A program made the translations under genes and the position numbers. A stretch of DNA of 64,000 bases from Gemmatimonadales bacterium (lineage in GTDB: Bacteria; Krumholzibacteriota; Krumholzibacteriia; LZORAL124-64-63): assembly GCA_019038745.1 (NCBI GenBank), contig JAHOYV010000033.1, positions 1 through 64,000 of the forward strand, in the 5' to 3' direction. Shown piece after piece: positions 36,119-46,046 of the stretch; the stretch's first letter is position 1; every line of letters starts with the position of its first letter. The notes below the pieces were generated by a model. The model was not told where the DNA came from. It saw only the letters and a program-made list of their open reading frames with translations, and did not search any database.

Positions 36119-37117
36119 GTGGACGAAAATCGATTGACAGATCCCCTGGAGCAGGACCAGGACCGCGAGCACGACCAGAGCCTGCGGCCCCGGCGGCTGG
36201 ATGAGTTCATCGGGCAGGAGAAGATCAAACAGAACCTGCGGGTTTTCATCGCAGCGGCCCGCCAGCGGGGAGAAGTTCTGGATCACGTCCTGCTACATGG
36301 CCCCCCGGGATTGGGCAAGACCACCTTGGCCCAGATTATTGCCGCCGAGATGGATCTGGAAGTACGGTTGACCAGTGGTCCCGCCTTTACGAACAGCGCG
36401 GAGTTGATCGCCCTGCTCAGCGAACAAACCGAGCAACGGGCCATCTTCATAGATGAAATCCATCGCCTTGGGCGGGTTGTAGAGGAACATCTTTATCCGG
36501 CCATGGAGGATTGGCGGGTGGAGTTGATCATCGACAAGGGTCCCAACGCCAGGCACTTCAACCTGCAACTCGAGCCCTTCACCCTGATCGGGGCCACGAC
36601 TCGCGCCGGTTTGATCACGGCCGCCCTGCGCAGCCGTTTCGGGATTGTGTGCCACCTTGATTTTTATCCTCCCGAGGAATTGGCCATCATCGTAACCCGG
36701 TCAGCCGGGATCCTCGGTCTGGAGATTCGACCCGAGGGAGCATTGGAGATAGCCCGGCGCAGCCGGGGTACCCCGCGGGCGGCCAACCGGCTCCTGCGCA
36801 GGGTCAGAGACTATGCCCAGGTGGACGGACAAGACGTCATCGATCGCCAGGTCGCCGACCAGGGCCTTACCAGACTCGGCGTAGACGAGCGGGGACTCGA
36901 GCCATTGGACCGGCGGTACCTGGAGCTGGTCATCAAACATTTCGGCGGAGGACCGGTAGGGGTACAAAACCTCTCGGTAAGTTTGGGAGAGGAAACCGAT
37001 ACCCTGGAGGATGTGGTGGAGCCGTACCTGATTCAGTCGGGTCTACTGATGCGCACGGCCCGCGGGCGGGAGACGACTCCCCTGGCCCGCACCCATCTGG
37101 GGTTGGAGAACGAGTGA
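36119..37117 (+). CDS. ruvB: Holliday junction branch-migration helicase RuvB
   Basis: AAA+ motor of 332 aa. LRPRRLDEFIGQEKIKQNL opening, Walker A GPPGLGKTT, Walker B IFIDEIHRL, sensor LIGATTRAGL, and arginine finger/C-domain RSRGTPRAANRLLRRVRDY. Start is GTG 36119, with AAAGGAA six bases upstream. It converges on the radical SAM gene with only 15 bases between stops. Confidence 0.95.
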   Translation: MDENRLTDPLEQDQDREHDQSLRPRRLDEFIGQEKIKQNLRVFIAAARQRGEVLDHVLLHGPPGLGKTTLAQIIAAEMDLEVRLTSGPAFTNSAELIALLSEQTEQRAIFIDEIHRLGRVVEEHLYPAMEDWRVELIIDKGPNARHFNLQLEPFTLIGATTRAGLITAALRSRFGIVCHLDFYPPEELAIIVTRSAGILGLEIRPEGALEIARRSRGTPRAANRLLRRVRDYAQVDGQDVIDRQVADQGLTRLGVDERGLEPLDRRYLELVIKHFGGGPVGVQNLSVSLGEETDTLEDVVEPYLIQSGLLMRTARGRETTPLARTHLGLENE

Positions 37118-37132
37118 CGAGATACCATGGGT

Positions 37133-38587
37133 TCAGCCCTTGAGATTGCGCATTCCCCTCAGCTTGATCTTGCCGCGGTATACCCTTCCCTGCAGATTCT
37201 TCTTGAATTGGCGTACCAGCATGGCCGTGCCGGCTCCTCGTTTGCCCTTGACCTTCCCGAAATCGCCTCGCCGGATCCGGGACTCGTAGTGGTCGATCAT
37301 TTCGTATAGATGATTCAGGGGGACATTTTTCTCGTTCAGGTACAAGCTACGGTTCTTCCGGCGAACTCGTATCCATTCCTGCAGGCCACCCAGATTGTTT
37401 GCGTTCATGGTCAGGTAGCGCAGGCGATGCCACTCCACGTTTTCCCGGGGCAGGAGCCCGTTGTCGACGGCCCAGGTCCACACCGGGGTGCTGGGCATGG
37501 GAGTCAGGATGTTGACCTCGTGCTGGGTAAGTTTGCCCTGTGCGTAGTTGCCCATGATCCAGCGGTAGGTCTCGTGGATGTCTTCCTCGGTTTCATCGTA
37601 GTGGCCGAAGATGAATCCCGCGCCGGGCTGCATCTTGTGCTTGGCCATGATGTCCAGGGCGTGTTGATTTTTTTCCACTGAACTGTAGGGATTCTTCAGC
37701 TTCTTCAGAACCCGGTCCGAACCGGATTCGGCCCCGATGCCCACCCGCTTCAGGTTCATGCGGGTCAGGAGCGTGCACAACTCGTCATCCACAACGTCGG
37801 CGCGCATGGAAGTTGAGAAAGCAGCCTTCTTCTGAAATCCACGTTGAACAATGGCCTCGGAAATGGCCCGTACGCGCTTGCGGTTTACGGCAAACAAGTC
37901 GTCCCAGAATCCTACCGACTTGACGCGTGGATAGTTGTTCAGGAATTCCTCCACCTCTTTCAAAACCCGCTCCGGGCCATGGAAACGGGTGTTGTCCCAG
38001 TATTGTGAGGATGCGCAAAAATTGCATTGATAAGGGCAGCCCCGAGAGGAAAAAAGATATGGCTTCTGCCCGTCAAGCCTGCCGAAGTCCCGGTCCGGAA
38101 ACGGCAAGTCGTCCAGGGAGGGCAGAATGGGACGCGGTGAAGTCGAAACCGCCGCCCCTGTCTGGTCCCGGTAGACTATTCCCTTGATGTCGGCCAGATC
38201 CAGAGGCTGCAATCGCTCTTGCCGCTCAATGAGCTCCAGCACTTCGACGAAAGTGACTTCGCCTTCGCGAAGGACTCCCAGGTCAACGCCGGGGGGCAGT
38301 GTCTCGGGAAAGGCGGTAATGTGCTGACCACCAAGAATTACGAAAGTTACACCCGCAACCCGAGCTGCAGCAGCCAACTCCCGGGCCGTATCGAAGTCTT
38401 GGGACATACAGGAGATACCCATAAGGTCGGGTTTCTCCCGGGTTATCTCGTCAGCCGAATGCAGTACCCGGAACTCGTGTCGGCCGGGACAGGCTCGCTC
38501 CGCGGCAGCTTTCAAGTAGCCGAAAGCCAAGGGAGCGCTCCATTGCACGTCGATCTCGTTGGTGGCCATGATGAAAGCGATCTTCAC
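37133..38587 (-). CDS. B12-binding-domain radical SAM protein
   Basis: Protein of 484 aa. The N-terminal ~130 residues form a Rossmann-like cobalamin-binding-type domain (PDLMGISCMSQDFDTARELAA, FVILGGQHITAFPETLPPG, LGVLREGEVTFVEVLELIE). I do not see the DxHxxG motif, so cobalamin would have to bind base-on or not at all. The radical SAM core carries CPYQCNFC (CxxxCxxC for the 4Fe-4S cluster) and ESGSDRVLKKLKNPYSS with the usual GxESGs element. The substrate is unknown; related enzymes act in hopanoid, bacteriochlorophyll and lipid modification. The gene stands alone on the minus strand between ruvB and queA. Confidence 0.85.
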   Translation of the reverse strand: MKIAFIMATNEIDVQWSAPLAFGYLKAAAERACPGRHEFRVLHSADEITREKPDLMGISCMSQDFDTARELAAAARVAGVTFVILGGQHITAFPETLPPGVDLGVLREGEVTFVEVLELIERQERLQPLDLADIKGIVYRDQTGAAVSTSPRPILPSLDDLPFPDRDFGRLDGQKPYLFSSRGCPYQCNFCASSQYWDNTRFHGPERVLKEVEEFLNNYPRVKSVGFWDDLFAVNRKRVRAISEAIVQRGFQKKAAFSTSMRADVVDDELCTLLTRMNLKRVGIGAESGSDRVLKKLKNPYSSVEKNQHALDIMAKHKMQPGAGFIFGHYDETEEDIHETYRWIMGNYAQGKLTQHEVNILTPMPSTPVWTWAVDNGLLPRENVEWHRLRYLTMNANNLGGLQEWIRVRRKNRSLYLNEKNVPLNHLYEMIDHYESRIRRGDFGKVKGKRGAGTAMLVRQFKKNLQGRVYRGKIKLRGMRNLKG

Positions 38588-38640
38588 GGTTTTCCGCCTT
38601 TAGCAGGATTCGCATAACCTTGCCGGTTCGTGACTTTCAA

Positions 38641-38668
38641 TACATAATTAATCCCTTCGGTCGGTCAA
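38641..38668 (-). promoter_or_regulatory. Possible promoter for the radical SAM gene
   Basis: On the minus strand TTGACC (38668-38663), 16-base spacer and TATGTA (38646-38641), 53 bases before the ATG at 38587. The match is moderate. Confidence 0.35.
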
Positions 38669-38674
38669 GTCAGG

Positions 38675-39991
38675 ATGAAATATGAAATTCGCCCTGATTT
38701 TTGTCACCACGAAGGCTCGAGCAACGGGATACGGGAATTGGGAAATATAAGTGAACAATTCGATTTTCACCTGCCTTCCGACCTGATCGCCCAGGATCCG
38801 GCCAAACGCCGGGGCGACTCCAGACTGCTTTTGGTGGAACCCCGGCAGGGAATTTCCGGAGAGCTGGTTTTTCGGGATTTACCCAGTGTGCTGAGATCCG
38901 GTGACCTGTTGGTTATGAATCAGAGCCGCGTCCTGCCGGCCCGGTTGTTCACCCGTCGCGCCGATACCGGTGGCAAGGTCGAGATCCTCTTGATTCGGCC
39001 TGCCGAAACCGAACGGACCTGGATTGCGATGGCCAGACCGACCCGGCGTTTGAAGCCGGGCACCCGTTTGGAAATTCTACCCGGCCCCTTGTCCCGGACA
39101 GTTACACCCGATGATTCGCCGCCCAGTCTGGAGGTGGTGGAAAAACGGGATGATGGCATGATCCTGGTTCACGGCCCGGTAGACCCGGCCGATCTGGCCG
39201 AGGCCTGGGGCTCTATGCCGTTGCCTCCCTACATCCGCCGGGAAGATTCGGGACCTGAAGGAATTCGGCGGGCCGGGCGCGATCTGGAACGATACCAAAC
39301 CGTGTTCGCCAAGAGCGAGAAGTCGAAGGCAGGGTCGGTTGCCGCGCCCACCGCCGGGCTTCATTTCAGCGCCTCTTCCTTGGTGGAGCTTGCCGAACTC
39401 GGAGTGCGTACCGCCCACTTGACGCTGCACATCGGACCAGGGACCTTTCAGCCGCCCTCTCCGGCTCAGCTTCAAAGTGGTCGGCTGCACCGTGAGGATT
39501 TTCATCTTCCAGCCGAGACCCTGTCCGCCGTGGCCGAGACGAGGGCTTCGGGCGGTCGGGTTATCGCCGTGGGTACGACAAGCCTTCGGGTCCTGGAAAC
39601 GGCGTCCCGGCTCGACCTCGACGGTTACACCATTAATGGAGCCCTGCCGGCAGGCGCGGAGCCGGTGGATTGTACAGGGGAGGAATTGAATTTTCCGGGC
39701 GACGGCAGGGAGGCGCCGTTCTCCTTTTGCGGTCGGGCTGTCCGGCGCAACGGTGCCTGGGAACTGACCGGACACACGAGGCTCTTCATCCGTCCTCCGG
39801 ATCGGGTTACGGCCGTCGATGGTCTTCTAACAAACTTCCACCTGCCCGGATCCTCCCTTTTGATGCTGGTCGCCTCCCTGATGGGACCCGAGACCTGGCT
39901 TCCCGTTTATCGGTATGCCGTGGAGAATAGACTGCGGTTCTACAGCTACGGTGACTGTATGCTTATCCTGCCCGGATTGGAGAGATCATGA
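38675..39991 (+). CDS. queA: tRNA preQ1 ribosyltransferase-isomerase (QueA)
   Basis: Cytosolic enzyme that adds the cyclopentene ring during queuosine synthesis on tRNA. Family motifs: [69 protein letters not shown] (here abbreviated), [41 protein letters not shown]. The 438-aa ORF is longer than the usual ~345-360 residues, partly through a 24-residue N-terminal extension. Translation may actually begin at TTG 38738, just before the conserved FDFHLP region; the ATG at 38675 lacks a well-spaced ribosome site. Stop overlaps tgt. Confidence 0.9.
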   Translation: MKYEIRPDFCHHEGSSNGIRELGNISEQFDFHLPSDLIAQDPAKRRGDSRLLLVEPRQGISGELVFRDLPSVLRSGDLLVMNQSRVLPARLFTRRADTGGKVEILLIRPAETERTWIAMARPTRRLKPGTRLEILPGPLSRTVTPDDSPPSLEVVEKRDDGMILVHGPVDPADLAEAWGSMPLPPYIRREDSGPEGIRRAGRDLERYQTVFAKSEKSKAGSVAAPTAGLHFSASSLVELAELGVRTAHLTLHIGPGTFQPPSPAQLQSGRLHREDFHLPAETLSAVAETRASGGRVIAVGTTSLRVLETASRLDLDGYTINGALPAGAEPVDCTGEELNFPGDGREAPFSFCGRAVRRNGAWELTGHTRLFIRPPDRVTAVDGLLTNFHLPGSSLLMLVASLMGPETWLPVYRYAVENRLRFYSYGDCMLILPGLERS

Positions 39992-41205
39992 CCGATTCCG
40001 TACCCGGCCGTCAAACGCACCAATTGGATACGCCTTTCAGCTTCGAGCTCAGGGAACAGTCCGGCGATTGCGGTGCGCGTTGCGGTCGTCTTACCACCGG
40101 TCACGGGAGTATCGAAACTCCGGTCTTCATGCCGGTCGGGACGGTGGGGACGGTAAAGGCTGTGACTTTCGAGCAGGTGTGGTCCACAGGGGCCAGGCTG
40201 ATTCTGGGCAACACCTATCACCTGTATCTGCGCCCGGGGCACGAACTCATAGAAAAACTGGGCGGCTTGCATCGCTTTCAGGGTTGGGATGGCGCCCTCC
40301 TGACCGACAGTGCCGGTTTTCAGGTATTCTCTCTTTCCGACTTGAACCGGATCACGGAGGACGGGGTCGAATTCCGCAGCCACCTTGACGGCAGCAAACA
40401 TTTCTTCACCCCTGAATTGAGTATGGAGATACAGCTCGCCCTGGGCTCTGATATCGTGATGGCCTTCGATGAGTGCGCTTCTTACGGGGCTGAACCTCGA
40501 CAGGTCGAGGCGGCGGTTGAAAGGACCACGCGCTGGCTCCGCCGTTGCCGGGACGTGTTCGCCGGCAGGGAATTCCGAGGCGGTTGGGAGCGGGTTCTGT
40601 TCGGGATCATGCAGGGCGGGGTGGATGAGACAATGCGCCGGCGGTCGGCCGCCGAGATAGTGGAACTGGATCTACCGGGTTACGCCATAGGGGGACTCTC
40701 GGTGGGGGAGCCGATCCCGGCCATGCGGGAGATGACCGAACTTGCGGCGGGATTGCTGCCGTCGGACAGACCGCGTTACCTGATGGGGGTCGGATTTCCC
40801 GACGACATCGTCGCCGGGGTGACGGCCGGGGTGGACATGTTCGACTGCGTGCTGCCCACCCGCATGGCCAGGACGGGGACCGTCCTGACGAGGGACGGCC
40901 GCCTGGTAATCAAGAATCAGGAATTTGCCTCCGATACCTCGCCGATCGATTCCGAATGCGGCTGTCCTGTTTGCGCCAGGCATTCCCGGGCCTACGTGCG
41001 CCACCTGTTCCAGGCCCGGGAAATCCTGGGGCCTGTCCTGGCAACGATTCATAATCTGCACTTCTATCAGGAGTTGATGGCCGGGATACGGGGAGCCATT
41101 CGGGAGGGCAACTTCGGTCTTCATGCCCGAGAGGTGACCCGGCGTTGGCAAGAGGGGGAATCGGCCAGACTGGAACTTGTCTCCCGCCGCAACGGCAGGC
41201 ATTGA
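39988..41205 (+). CDS. tgt: tRNA-guanine transglycosylase
   Basis: Enzyme of 405 aa that swaps guanine 34 for preQ1 in GUN-anticodon tRNAs. Seen: [16 protein letters not shown], the active-site [64 protein letters not shown], nucleophile region [19 protein letters not shown], and the zinc site [18 protein letters not shown] with its distal His. The ATGA junction with queA ties two consecutive queuosine steps together. Confidence 0.95.
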   Translation: MTDSVPGRQTHQLDTPFSFELREQSGDCGARCGRLTTGHGSIETPVFMPVGTVGTVKAVTFEQVWSTGARLILGNTYHLYLRPGHELIEKLGGLHRFQGWDGALLTDSAGFQVFSLSDLNRITEDGVEFRSHLDGSKHFFTPELSMEIQLALGSDIVMAFDECASYGAEPRQVEAAVERTTRWLRRCRDVFAGREFRGGWERVLFGIMQGGVDETMRRRSAAEIVELDLPGYAIGGLSVGEPIPAMREMTELAAGLLPSDRPRYLMGVGFPDDIVAGVTAGVDMFDCVLPTRMARTGTVLTRDGRLVIKNQEFASDTSPIDSECGCPVCARHSRAYVRHLFQAREILGPVLATIHNLHFYQELMAGIRGAIREGNFGLHAREVTRRWQEGESARLELVSRRNGRH

Positions 41206-41332
41206 GTTGGTAGGACTTGCCAGCACTCCCTTTGCATAGCACCTTTGGCAGGCGAGTTTCGGCTGCCGAGTACTGCTCCTGTTCCGGCGCCATGTGGTAT
41301 GCAAACCCCCAGACCGAAGCAAGGAGAACCCT

Positions 41333-41653
41333 ATGTTCAACCTCAGCCTGCTGGCCATGGCCTCACCTCCCGAAGGGGCCGGTGGATCCAGCGCGTTGTT
41401 ACTCCAGATCATGCCCATCGCCCTTATTTTCCTGGTTTTCTGGTTCATGATCATCCGGCCGCAGAAAAAAACCCAGGATCAGCGAAAAACCATGTTGGGA
41501 GCCCTGAAACGAGGGGACAAGATAATCACCAACGGTGGTCTCTTCGCCACGATCAAGGACGTCAAGAGTGATCGCGTTGTGGCGACAATCGCCGAGGGCG
41601 TGAAGGTCGAGGTCAGCCGGCAATCGGTCAGCGCCGTTTTGGCCGAGGACTGA
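41333..41653 (+). CDS. yajC: Sec translocase accessory subunit YajC
   Basis: Single-pass inner-membrane protein of 106 aa. ATG 41333 follows AAGGAGAA; the track's 41294 adds 13 residues. Anchor IMPIALIFLVFWFMII, then the family hallmark RPQKKTQDQRKTMLGALKRGD and a KOW-like DKIITNGGLFATI. secD and secF, its usual downstream neighbours, are not here; def follows instead. Confidence 0.92.
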   Translation: MFNLSLLAMASPPEGAGGSSALLLQIMPIALIFLVFWFMIIRPQKKTQDQRKTMLGALKRGDKIITNGGLFATIKDVKSDRVVATIAEGVKVEVSRQSVSAVLAED

Positions 41654-41657
41654 GCCA

Positions 41658-42206
41658 ATGTCCGGAGGATCCGGTTCCGAACGGATCCAAGTCTACGGAT
41701 CGAAGGTTCTTCGCCGGTCCGAGCTTCCCTTGCCCGTCGGGACTGCCGAGACGAAGGCCCTCTTGGATTCGCTTTGGGAAACTCTCCAGGCCGACGGGGG
41801 CGTTGGTTTGGCCGCGCCCCAGATCGGGGCTTCGGGTAGGGCTTGTGTGGTTAGGGATCCTGGAGGATCCGGTTCAGGCGCCCGGATCGATCTGGTGAAT
41901 CCGGTTTTGAAGAAGGCTTACGGAGACTGGGAGAATTTCGAAGAAGGTTGCCTATCCTTTCCCGGGCTCTACTTCAATGTTTTGCGTCGTCGAGGGGCCG
42001 TGATCGAATTCCAGGATGCTGAGGGGGTCCAGCGTCGGATCAAGGATGGGGGCTTGTTGGCCCGAATCCTCCAGCACGAACTGGATCATCTGGATGGAAT
42101 TCTTTTCATCGACCGGATACCTGCCTGGCAACGATTCTGGCTGGGTCCGCGCTTGTTGTGGATGGTTGTGGCCGGGTTCCTGGCCAGGAAGTGGAATGGC
42201 AAATGA
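41658..42206 (+). CDS. def: Peptide deformylase
   Basis: Metalloenzyme of 182 aa that removes the N-formyl group from nascent proteins. All three motifs are intact: GGVGLAAPQIGA, EEGCLSFPG (metal-binding Cys) and QHELDHLDG (HExxH metal and catalytic residues). A C-terminal hydrophobic/basic tail (WQRFWLGPRLLWMVVAGFLA) is an addition not needed for catalysis and could associate with membrane. The stop overlaps fmt. Confidence 0.94.
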   Translation: MSGGSGSERIQVYGSKVLRRSELPLPVGTAETKALLDSLWETLQADGGVGLAAPQIGASGRACVVRDPGGSGSGARIDLVNPVLKKAYGDWENFEEGCLSFPGLYFNVLRRRGAVIEFQDAEGVQRRIKDGGLLARILQHELDHLDGILFIDRIPAWQRFWLGPRLLWMVVAGFLARKWNGK

Positions 42207-43138
42207 AGATCGTTTTCATGGGATCCCCGGATTTCGCTGTTCCCTCCCTGGAGGCCCTTGTCGAGGCCCGTTTCGATGTTTGTCTGGTGGTTACCCAACC
42301 GGATCGACGGGCGGGACGCGGCCGGCGAATGTTGCCTACGGCGGTCAAGGAGGCTGCCAGGGAGCATCATCTTCCGGTTATGGATTTTGGAAAGGGTCAA
42401 CGCAAGGTAGTCACCGAGGCGGTGCTGGCCGAAGAACCGGATGCGGTCGTGGTGGTGGCTTTCGGGCACATATTGCGGGAGCCGTTGCTTTCTACTCCCC
42501 CTTTGGGCTGTATCAACGTTCATGCCAGCCTGCTCCCCCGGTGGCGGGGGGTCTCCCCGGTCCAGTACTCCATTCTGCACGGTGACTCCTGGAGCGGCGT
42601 AACGATCATGCGGATGGATGCGGGCGTGGATACGGGCCCCATTCTGGCCCAGCGAAGCCTGGGAATCAATCCAGAGGATACTGCGGGGGAACTGCTGGAA
42701 CGGTTGGCCGGCCAGGGGGCCGACTTGTTGATTCATACTTTGCGCAACCTGCAGAACGACCTGATCCAATCCATTGCCCAAGGTGATGAAGGGGCTGTGT
42801 ATGCTCCCAAGCTGACCAAGACCCTGTCGGCCCTGCGCTGGGACCGGGATCTGGTCACGGTCCACAACCAGATCCGCGCCCTGCAGCCCTGGCCCGGGAC
42901 GATCACCTACCTGGGTGAAACGATTTTGAAGGTAACCGGATCTAGACCGAAGTCCTTCCATAATTCTGCCCGAAAGCCGGGTACTGTGCTGGCCATCGAA
43001 TCCGATGGGCTGGTGGTGGCCTGCGGAGAAGGTTCGTTGTTGCTGACGGGTCTGCAGGTTCCCGGCAAGCGGCCCTTGCCGGTGGCCGAATTCCTGCGCG
43101 GATTCGAGATCCGGGTGGGGGACGTGTTGCGGTCATGA
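42203..43138 (+). CDS. fmt: Methionyl-tRNA formyltransferase
   Basis: Enzyme of 311 aa formylating initiator Met-tRNA, the counterpart of def. ATG 42203 overlaps the def stop by four bases and matches the family opening MKIVFMGSPDFAVPSLEAL; the track's 42158 start lies in another frame inside def. The catalytic set is visible in CINVHASLLPRWRGVSPV (Asn, His) and MDAGVDTGPIL (Asp). C-terminal OB-like domain follows. Confidence 0.95.
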   Translation: MKIVFMGSPDFAVPSLEALVEARFDVCLVVTQPDRRAGRGRRMLPTAVKEAAREHHLPVMDFGKGQRKVVTEAVLAEEPDAVVVVAFGHILREPLLSTPPLGCINVHASLLPRWRGVSPVQYSILHGDSWSGVTIMRMDAGVDTGPILAQRSLGINPEDTAGELLERLAGQGADLLIHTLRNLQNDLIQSIAQGDEGAVYAPKLTKTLSALRWDRDLVTVHNQIRALQPWPGTITYLGETILKVTGSRPKSFHNSARKPGTVLAIESDGLVVACGEGSLLLTGLQVPGKRPLPVAEFLRGFEIRVGDVLRS

Positions 43139-44580
43139 AAGTGGATCCGGTCCGCTTGCGGGCCCTGGATATTCTGAATCGGGTGCTGGACGGCCAGGCC
43201 CTGGACTCCCTGCTGGATGAAAATCTCGAGGCTCTGAAACTCCCACAGGAAAAGGCATTCCTGGCCGAGTTGGTGCGGGGAACCCTGCAGTGGCGGGGCC
43301 GCTATGATCATGTAATTGCGCACTTCGTCAGTAAGCGACCGCCCCGTGATCCCCGGCTTTTGAATCTGCTCCGCCTATCCCTCCACCAGTTGTTGGCCCT
43401 GGACGGGGTTCCTCCCTATGCAGCCATACACCAGGGTGGAGAGTTGTGCCGAAAGAGTGTTTCCCCGCGTTTGGTAGGCTTCGTCAACGGTCTACTCCGG
43501 AACGTGAAAAGGGCGGTCCTGGACGGTGATGAATCCGAGGATGCCCAGGCGAATTCCGATCTGCGGGTCCGGAGGTTGCGGCCTGTCTTTGAGCAGCTGG
43601 AAGCTGATCCCGCCGCCTGGTTGGCCGCCTGGCATTCCCACCCCCTGTGGTTGGTTCGAAGGTGGATCGAGCGCTACGGGCTGGATTGTGCTTCGGAGAT
43701 TTGCCAGTGGAATAACCAGCCCGTGAACCTCGCCTTTCATGTCTTGGCCCCGGCCGAACCCGCTGAGGCCGCAGCGTATTTGGCCGAGGTGGACTGCCCG
43801 GTTCTGTTAAGAGATTATGGCCGGACCCTGGTAACACAAAACAGGCTGTCCCGTGTCCAGTTGACCGGGATCCTGGAGCAAAGACCTGATCTCATAGTCC
43901 AGGACCCGGTCGTGCAAGAAGCTACTGCTTGGTTGACCCAGGGCCTGTTGGAGATGGAAATTCCAGCCGGCAACTTGGCGGGAGCAACAGATCCGGATAC
44001 GGGCCTTTCCGGTCATGATCTTCGATGCCTTGACCTGTGTGCTGCTCCAGGTGGGAAGACGGCCCACTTGGCCGCGACCTTGCCGGACCCCTGGCGAATT
44101 ACGGCTATGGACAATCGCCGCGGAAGGGTGCGGTTGCTGGGTGGGACGCTGAAAAGAATTGAATCCAGATCGGTGGACATGGTACTAGCTGATGGAAATA
44201 ACCCGCCGTTCGCCGCCGGTACTTTCTCTGCAGTACTGCTGGACGGTCCCTGTAGTGGAACGGGAGTTCTGCGTCATCATCCAGATGGTCGCTGGCGCCT
44301 GAATCCCGAAACCCTGGTTAGAAACGGTAAAATTCTTGGTGAATTAGCAGCCAGCGCCGTGGATCTACTGGCCCCCGGAGGTTGTTTGCTGTACGCTACG
44401 TGTTCCCTTGAGTCGGAAGAGAACGAGGATGTGTTGGATGCTCTTTTGGAGGGGCGGGACGACTTGGAACCCGTGATCGAAGCGGGCTCCGACACGGACC
44501 TGGAATGGCGCCGCGGCTGGTTGCCACCCGAGGCCGGTGGGGATGGCTTCTTCGCCGCCCGTCTACGTAAGAAATATTGA
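43135..44580 (+). CDS. rsmB: 16S rRNA m5C967 methyltransferase RsmB
   Basis: SAM-dependent enzyme of 481 aa. N-terminal NusB-like RNA-binding domain (RALDILNRVLDGQALDSLL ... FLAELVRGTLQWRGRYDHV), then the methyltransferase fold with LDLCAAPGGKTAHLA, catalytic/release cysteines in LDGPCSGTGVLRHHPD and LLYATCSLESEEN. The 4-base overlap with fmt continues the def-fmt-rsmB translation-maturation string. Confidence 0.93.
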   Translation: MKVDPVRLRALDILNRVLDGQALDSLLDENLEALKLPQEKAFLAELVRGTLQWRGRYDHVIAHFVSKRPPRDPRLLNLLRLSLHQLLALDGVPPYAAIHQGGELCRKSVSPRLVGFVNGLLRNVKRAVLDGDESEDAQANSDLRVRRLRPVFEQLEADPAAWLAAWHSHPLWLVRRWIERYGLDCASEICQWNNQPVNLAFHVLAPAEPAEAAAYLAEVDCPVLLRDYGRTLVTQNRLSRVQLTGILEQRPDLIVQDPVVQEATAWLTQGLLEMEIPAGNLAGATDPDTGLSGHDLRCLDLCAAPGGKTAHLAATLPDPWRITAMDNRRGRVRLLGGTLKRIESRSVDMVLADGNNPPFAAGTFSAVLLDGPCSGTGVLRHHPDGRWRLNPETLVRNGKILGELAASAVDLLAPGGCLLYATCSLESEENEDVLDALLEGRDDLEPVIEAGSDTDLEWRRGWLPPEAGGDGFFAARLRKKY

Positions 44581-44599
44581 TGGACCAAGGAAGAGAACC

Positions 44600-45325
44600 G
44601 TGAAGCTTTGGAAGTTCCTGTTGTTGATGGCCGGACTGGTGGTCCTGGGGGGCGTGACCCTTTTGGGTATCAACTTTATCCTGCTGCCCTCCATTATTCA
44701 CCACAACAAGATCGTAACCATGCCGGATGTTCGGGGCATGAGCCGGCAGGGGGCCGAACTGCAGCTGCGGGATCTGCGCTTGGAGATTGAAGTGTTGCGG
44801 TCACGTTCTCATCCGACCATACCGATTGGGATGATCCTGGACCAGACGCCGTTGCCGGAGGCCCGTGTACGGGGTGGCCGCCTGGTGAAGGTCATCACCA
44901 GCAGCGGTCCGCCTGCTGGTGCCCTGCCGCGCCTGACAGGGCTTTCCCTTCGCCAAGCTGAGATTACACTTCAAAGGGAAAATTATCGAATGGGCCGGGT
45001 TTTACGTATCCGTCGGCCCGGCGTGACCGAACAGGTCGTGGCTTTTCAGAGCCCGGGAGCGGGAACCGATCTGTATAAAGGAGCCACGGTCGATCTTGTC
45101 GTGGCCGAGCCTGCGGCGGCGGAACTGATGCGCATGCCGGAATTACGCGGGGTCCCCTTGTATCGCGTAAGACAGGTGGTTGCCTCGGCCGGGTTTATCC
45201 TGGCCCCTGTTACCTACCGGAGGACCAGCCAATTCCCGCCCAACATTATCCTTTCCCAACATCCCGAGGTAGGGGTGCGGATCCCCAAAGGAGAACTACT
45301 TGAGTTGGTTGCCTCGTCCCGCTGA
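44600..45325 (+). CDS. Membrane-anchored PASTA-domain protein
   Basis: Protein of 241 aa from GTG 44600, with AAGGAAGAG just upstream; the track's 44537 overlaps rsmB. One N-terminal membrane helix (LLLMAGLVVLGGVTLLGI) is followed by three PASTA repeats outside the membrane (MPDVRGMSRQGAELQLRDL, LPRLTGLSLRQAEITLQRE, MPELRGVPLYRVRQVVASA). PASTA domains bind muropeptides, but neither a kinase nor a penicillin-binding domain is attached. Stand-alone PASTA proteins between rsmB and rpe are known in FCB-group genomes. Confidence 0.85.
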   Translation: MKLWKFLLLMAGLVVLGGVTLLGINFILLPSIIHHNKIVTMPDVRGMSRQGAELQLRDLRLEIEVLRSRSHPTIPIGMILDQTPLPEARVRGGRLVKVITSSGPPAGALPRLTGLSLRQAEITLQRENYRMGRVLRIRRPGVTEQVVAFQSPGAGTDLYKGATVDLVVAEPAAAELMRMPELRGVPLYRVRQVVASAGFILAPVTYRRTSQFPPNIILSQHPEVGVRIPKGELLELVASSR

Positions 45326-45998
45326 GGGTTGTGCCCATGTTGCTCCCTCCTTGCTCAGCGCCGATTTTACGAGGTTGGCGGATGACATTGCCGATTTGAC
45401 CGCCGCCGGTGCGGACCTTCTTCATTTGGATGTGATGGATGGACATTTCGTTCCCAATATCACTTTCGGGCCTTTTATATGCGAGGCTATCCGTCGCGCC
45501 AGTGATCGGTCGCCCTGCTCCACCGGCCATTTGCCGCTGGACGCCCATCTGATGATAAGTCGTCCCGATCTGTACCTTGAGGCTTTTGCCGGATCCGGTG
45601 TGGATGCTCTGACCATTCACCTGGAATCCGACTGCGACAAGGGGCCTACCCTCGAACGGATCGGCCAGTTGGGGTTGAAAAGAGGGCTCTCCCTGAACCC
45701 CGGAACATCCCTGGAAGGGGTTTTTCCATTTTTAGCGGAATTGGACCTGGTCCTGGTCATGAGCGTGCAGCCCGGGTTCGGAGGACAGACCTTTGACCCG
45801 GGGGCCATCGCCAAAATCGGCGAGCTTGACCGATTTCGAAGGGAATCCGGCCACGACTATCTGATCTCCGTCGATGGGGGGATCAATGAAATTACCGGGT
45901 CGGAGTGCCGTACAGCCGGCGCCGACATTCTCGTTTCCGGTTCCTGGCTGGTGGGAGCCGATGATCGGGCCGCCCGGACGGATTTGCTTCGTGGCTGA
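45300..45998 (+). CDS. rpe: Ribulose-phosphate 3-epimerase
   Basis: TIM-barrel enzyme of 232 aa interconverting ribulose-5-P and xylulose-5-P. Motifs: VAPSLLSADFTRLADDI, LLHLDVMDGHFVPNITFGP, VLVMSVQPGFGGQTFDP, and ISVDGGINEITG. The start is TTG 45300, six bases after AAAGGAG, inside the end of the PASTA gene (26-base overlap). Confidence 0.94.
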   Translation: MSWLPRPAEGCAHVAPSLLSADFTRLADDIADLTAAGADLLHLDVMDGHFVPNITFGPFICEAIRRASDRSPCSTGHLPLDAHLMISRPDLYLEAFAGSGVDALTIHLESDCDKGPTLERIGQLGLKRGLSLNPGTSLEGVFPFLAELDLVLVMSVQPGFGGQTFDPGAIAKIGELDRFRRESGHDYLISVDGGINEITGSECRTAGADILVSGSWLVGADDRAARTDLLRG

Positions 45999-46046
45999 CC
46001 TGCCCGGTGGCCTCAGCGTCCTTGCGTAATTCAAGTCTGAAGGTTA

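Noticed and set aside
36132-36137. TTGACA inside ruvB
   Set aside because: It lies just after the ruvB start codon with no suitable -10 and no gene to serve.
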